This document shows, one piece after another, positions 63,464-64,000 of a stretch of 64,000 bases of DNA. The stretch's first letter is position 1, and each line of letters begins with the position of its first letter. The notes under the pieces were generated by a model, which was not told the DNA's origin, ran no database searches, and saw nothing but the letters and a program-made list of their open reading frames with translations. Position numbers and translations under genes: made by a program. This DNA comes from Duganella levis. GTDB taxonomy: Bacteria > Pseudomonadota > Gammaproteobacteria > Burkholderiales > Burkholderiaceae_D. The DNA lies in the NCBI RefSeq assembly GCF_009857605.1, contig NZ_WWCT01000016.1:103167-167166 (forward strand). The letters run 5' to 3'.

Positions 63464-64000
63464 ATGATGAAAAAAGCCACGCTGTTGAAACTGTCCTTGT
63501 CCACCCTGCTGGTCGCGGCTGCAATGCGCCTGTACGCCACCCACGCCAGCGAGACCGCGCCGCCGGCCGACGTGCCGTCGCTGGTGCACGAGGGCGATCT
63601 GCTGCGCATACCGGAGCAGTCTCCGCTGAGGCGGTCGCTGACCGCGGCCGCCATCGATGAGCAAAGCATCGCCGCGCCGTTTACGCTGCCGGCGCTGGTG
63701 GAGGCCGATCCGGCGCGGCTGGTCAAGGTAACGCCGCCGCTGGCCGGCCGCATCGTCAGCCTCAACAAACAGCTGGGCGACGAGGTCAAGGCGGGCGAGG
63801 TGCTGTTCACCATGGATGCGCCGGACATGGCGCAGGCCGGCGCCGATAACGCCAAGGCGCAATCCGCGCTATCTCTGGCGCAGCGCAACCTGGCGCGCCA
63901 GCGCGAACTGGCGCAGTCCGACATCGCCGCCAAACGCGACGTCGAGCAGGCGCAAGGCGACTACGACAGCGCCGCCGCCGAAGCCGCCCGCGCCGCCGCG
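63464..64000 (+). CDS. RND efflux periplasmic adaptor (HlyD/CzcB type), partial
   Basis: The first 179 codons are present; the gene runs off the window end. It has an N-terminal signal/anchor segment (~residues 5-25), then a biotinyl-lipoyl-like region (KVTPPLAGRIVSLNKQLGDE, VKAGEVLFTMDAPDM) and the start of the alpha-helical hairpin (LAQRNLARQRELAQSDIAAK). Adaptors of this type bridge an RND pump and an outer-membrane channel. GGAGA is 4 bp before the ATG; an ATG one codon later is equally placed. Divergent from the OmpR-type regulator. A pump gene is expected beyond the edge. Confidence 0.85.
   Translation, partial: MMKKATLLKLSLSTLLVAAAMRLYATHASETAPPADVPSLVHEGDLLRIPEQSPLRRSLTAAAIDEQSIAAPFTLPALVEADPARLVKVTPPLAGRIVSLNKQLGDEVKAGEVLFTMDAPDMAQAGADNAKAQSALSLAQRNLARQRELAQSDIAAKRDVEQAQGDYDSAAAEAARAAA

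Noticed and set aside
63464..64000. Possibility that the last gene is a complete small protein
   Set aside because: The frame stays open to the last base and the adaptor fold is only half present, so it is a window-edge truncation.

Overview
The window is a high-GC, gene-dense stretch of a betaproteobacterial chromosome. Gene content and protein style (FixJ-type two-component pairs, many LysR regulators, GGEEF/EAL proteins, chemoreceptors, Lhr helicase, AsmA, a GH127 enzyme, FucP-type sugar transporter) suggest a soil or plant-associated Oxalobacteraceae (Massilia, Duganella or Janthinobacterium type). That placement is an inference from protein resemblance, not a database result. No rRNA, tRNA, CRISPR array, IS or phage gene was seen. 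I count 44 protein genes (the last cut by the window edge) and one decayed gene.

Layout. 0.1-6.7 kb: a FixJ-type regulator and its membrane PAS kinase, a divergent MocR regulator, then a chemoreceptor translationally coupled to an EAL protein with a degenerate receiver. 6.7-14.9 kb (minus strand): a second chemoreceptor, then an apparent operon of a GGDEF-EAL protein, a YdeP/FdhF-like molybdopterin oxidoreductase, a bestrophin-like channel and MoaB. 15-19 kb: a three-gene operon for an isoquinoline-oxidoreductase-type molybdenum dehydrogenase (triheme cytochrome c, 2Fe-2S subunit, Tat-exported Mo subunit). 19-23 kb: an Old Yellow Enzyme with a LysR regulator, and a TehA-like transporter overlapped by a GlxA/AraC regulator. 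23-27 kb: a double hybrid histidine kinase. 27-33.5 kb: Lhr helicase and an AsmA protein. 33.5-41.7 kb: GH127 glycosidase, DHA2 exporter, UBP zinc finger protein, CE2-like esterase, LysR/SDR pair, RNase T2. 41.8-48.2 kb: an operon of a receiver-only protein, a 1821-residue pseudokinase-ATPase-GAF-PAS-histidine kinase and a FixJ-type regulator. 48.4-57.4 kb: a detoxification/efflux region of LysR- or TetR-controlled MFS exporters, a tautomerase, an epoxide-hydrolase-like enzyme, a diguanylate cyclase and an SDR followed by the wreck of a second tautomerase. 57.5-64 kb: FucP-like sugar symporter, TonB-dependent receptor, OmpR/histidine kinase pair and the start of an RND efflux adaptor.

Themes. 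Signal transduction dominates: five histidine kinase genes, five stand-alone response regulators or receiver-bearing effectors, two chemoreceptors and three c-di-GMP proteins. Molybdenum enzymes cluster between 6.7 and 19 kb. Convergent genes are packed so tightly (gaps of 17 bp or less, or overlaps, at nine of ten junctions) that the one long convergent gap stands out, and it holds the decayed tautomerase. The most notable observations are the kinase-dead Ser/Thr kinase domain inside the giant sensor kinase, the Glu-for-Asp receiver of the EAL protein, the c-di-GMP/molybdoenzyme/bestrophin operon, the tautomerase remnant, and a three-tier hairpin just before a diguanylate cyclase start codon. 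Intergenic inverted repeats that look like operators are listed individually; none is experimentally known to me.
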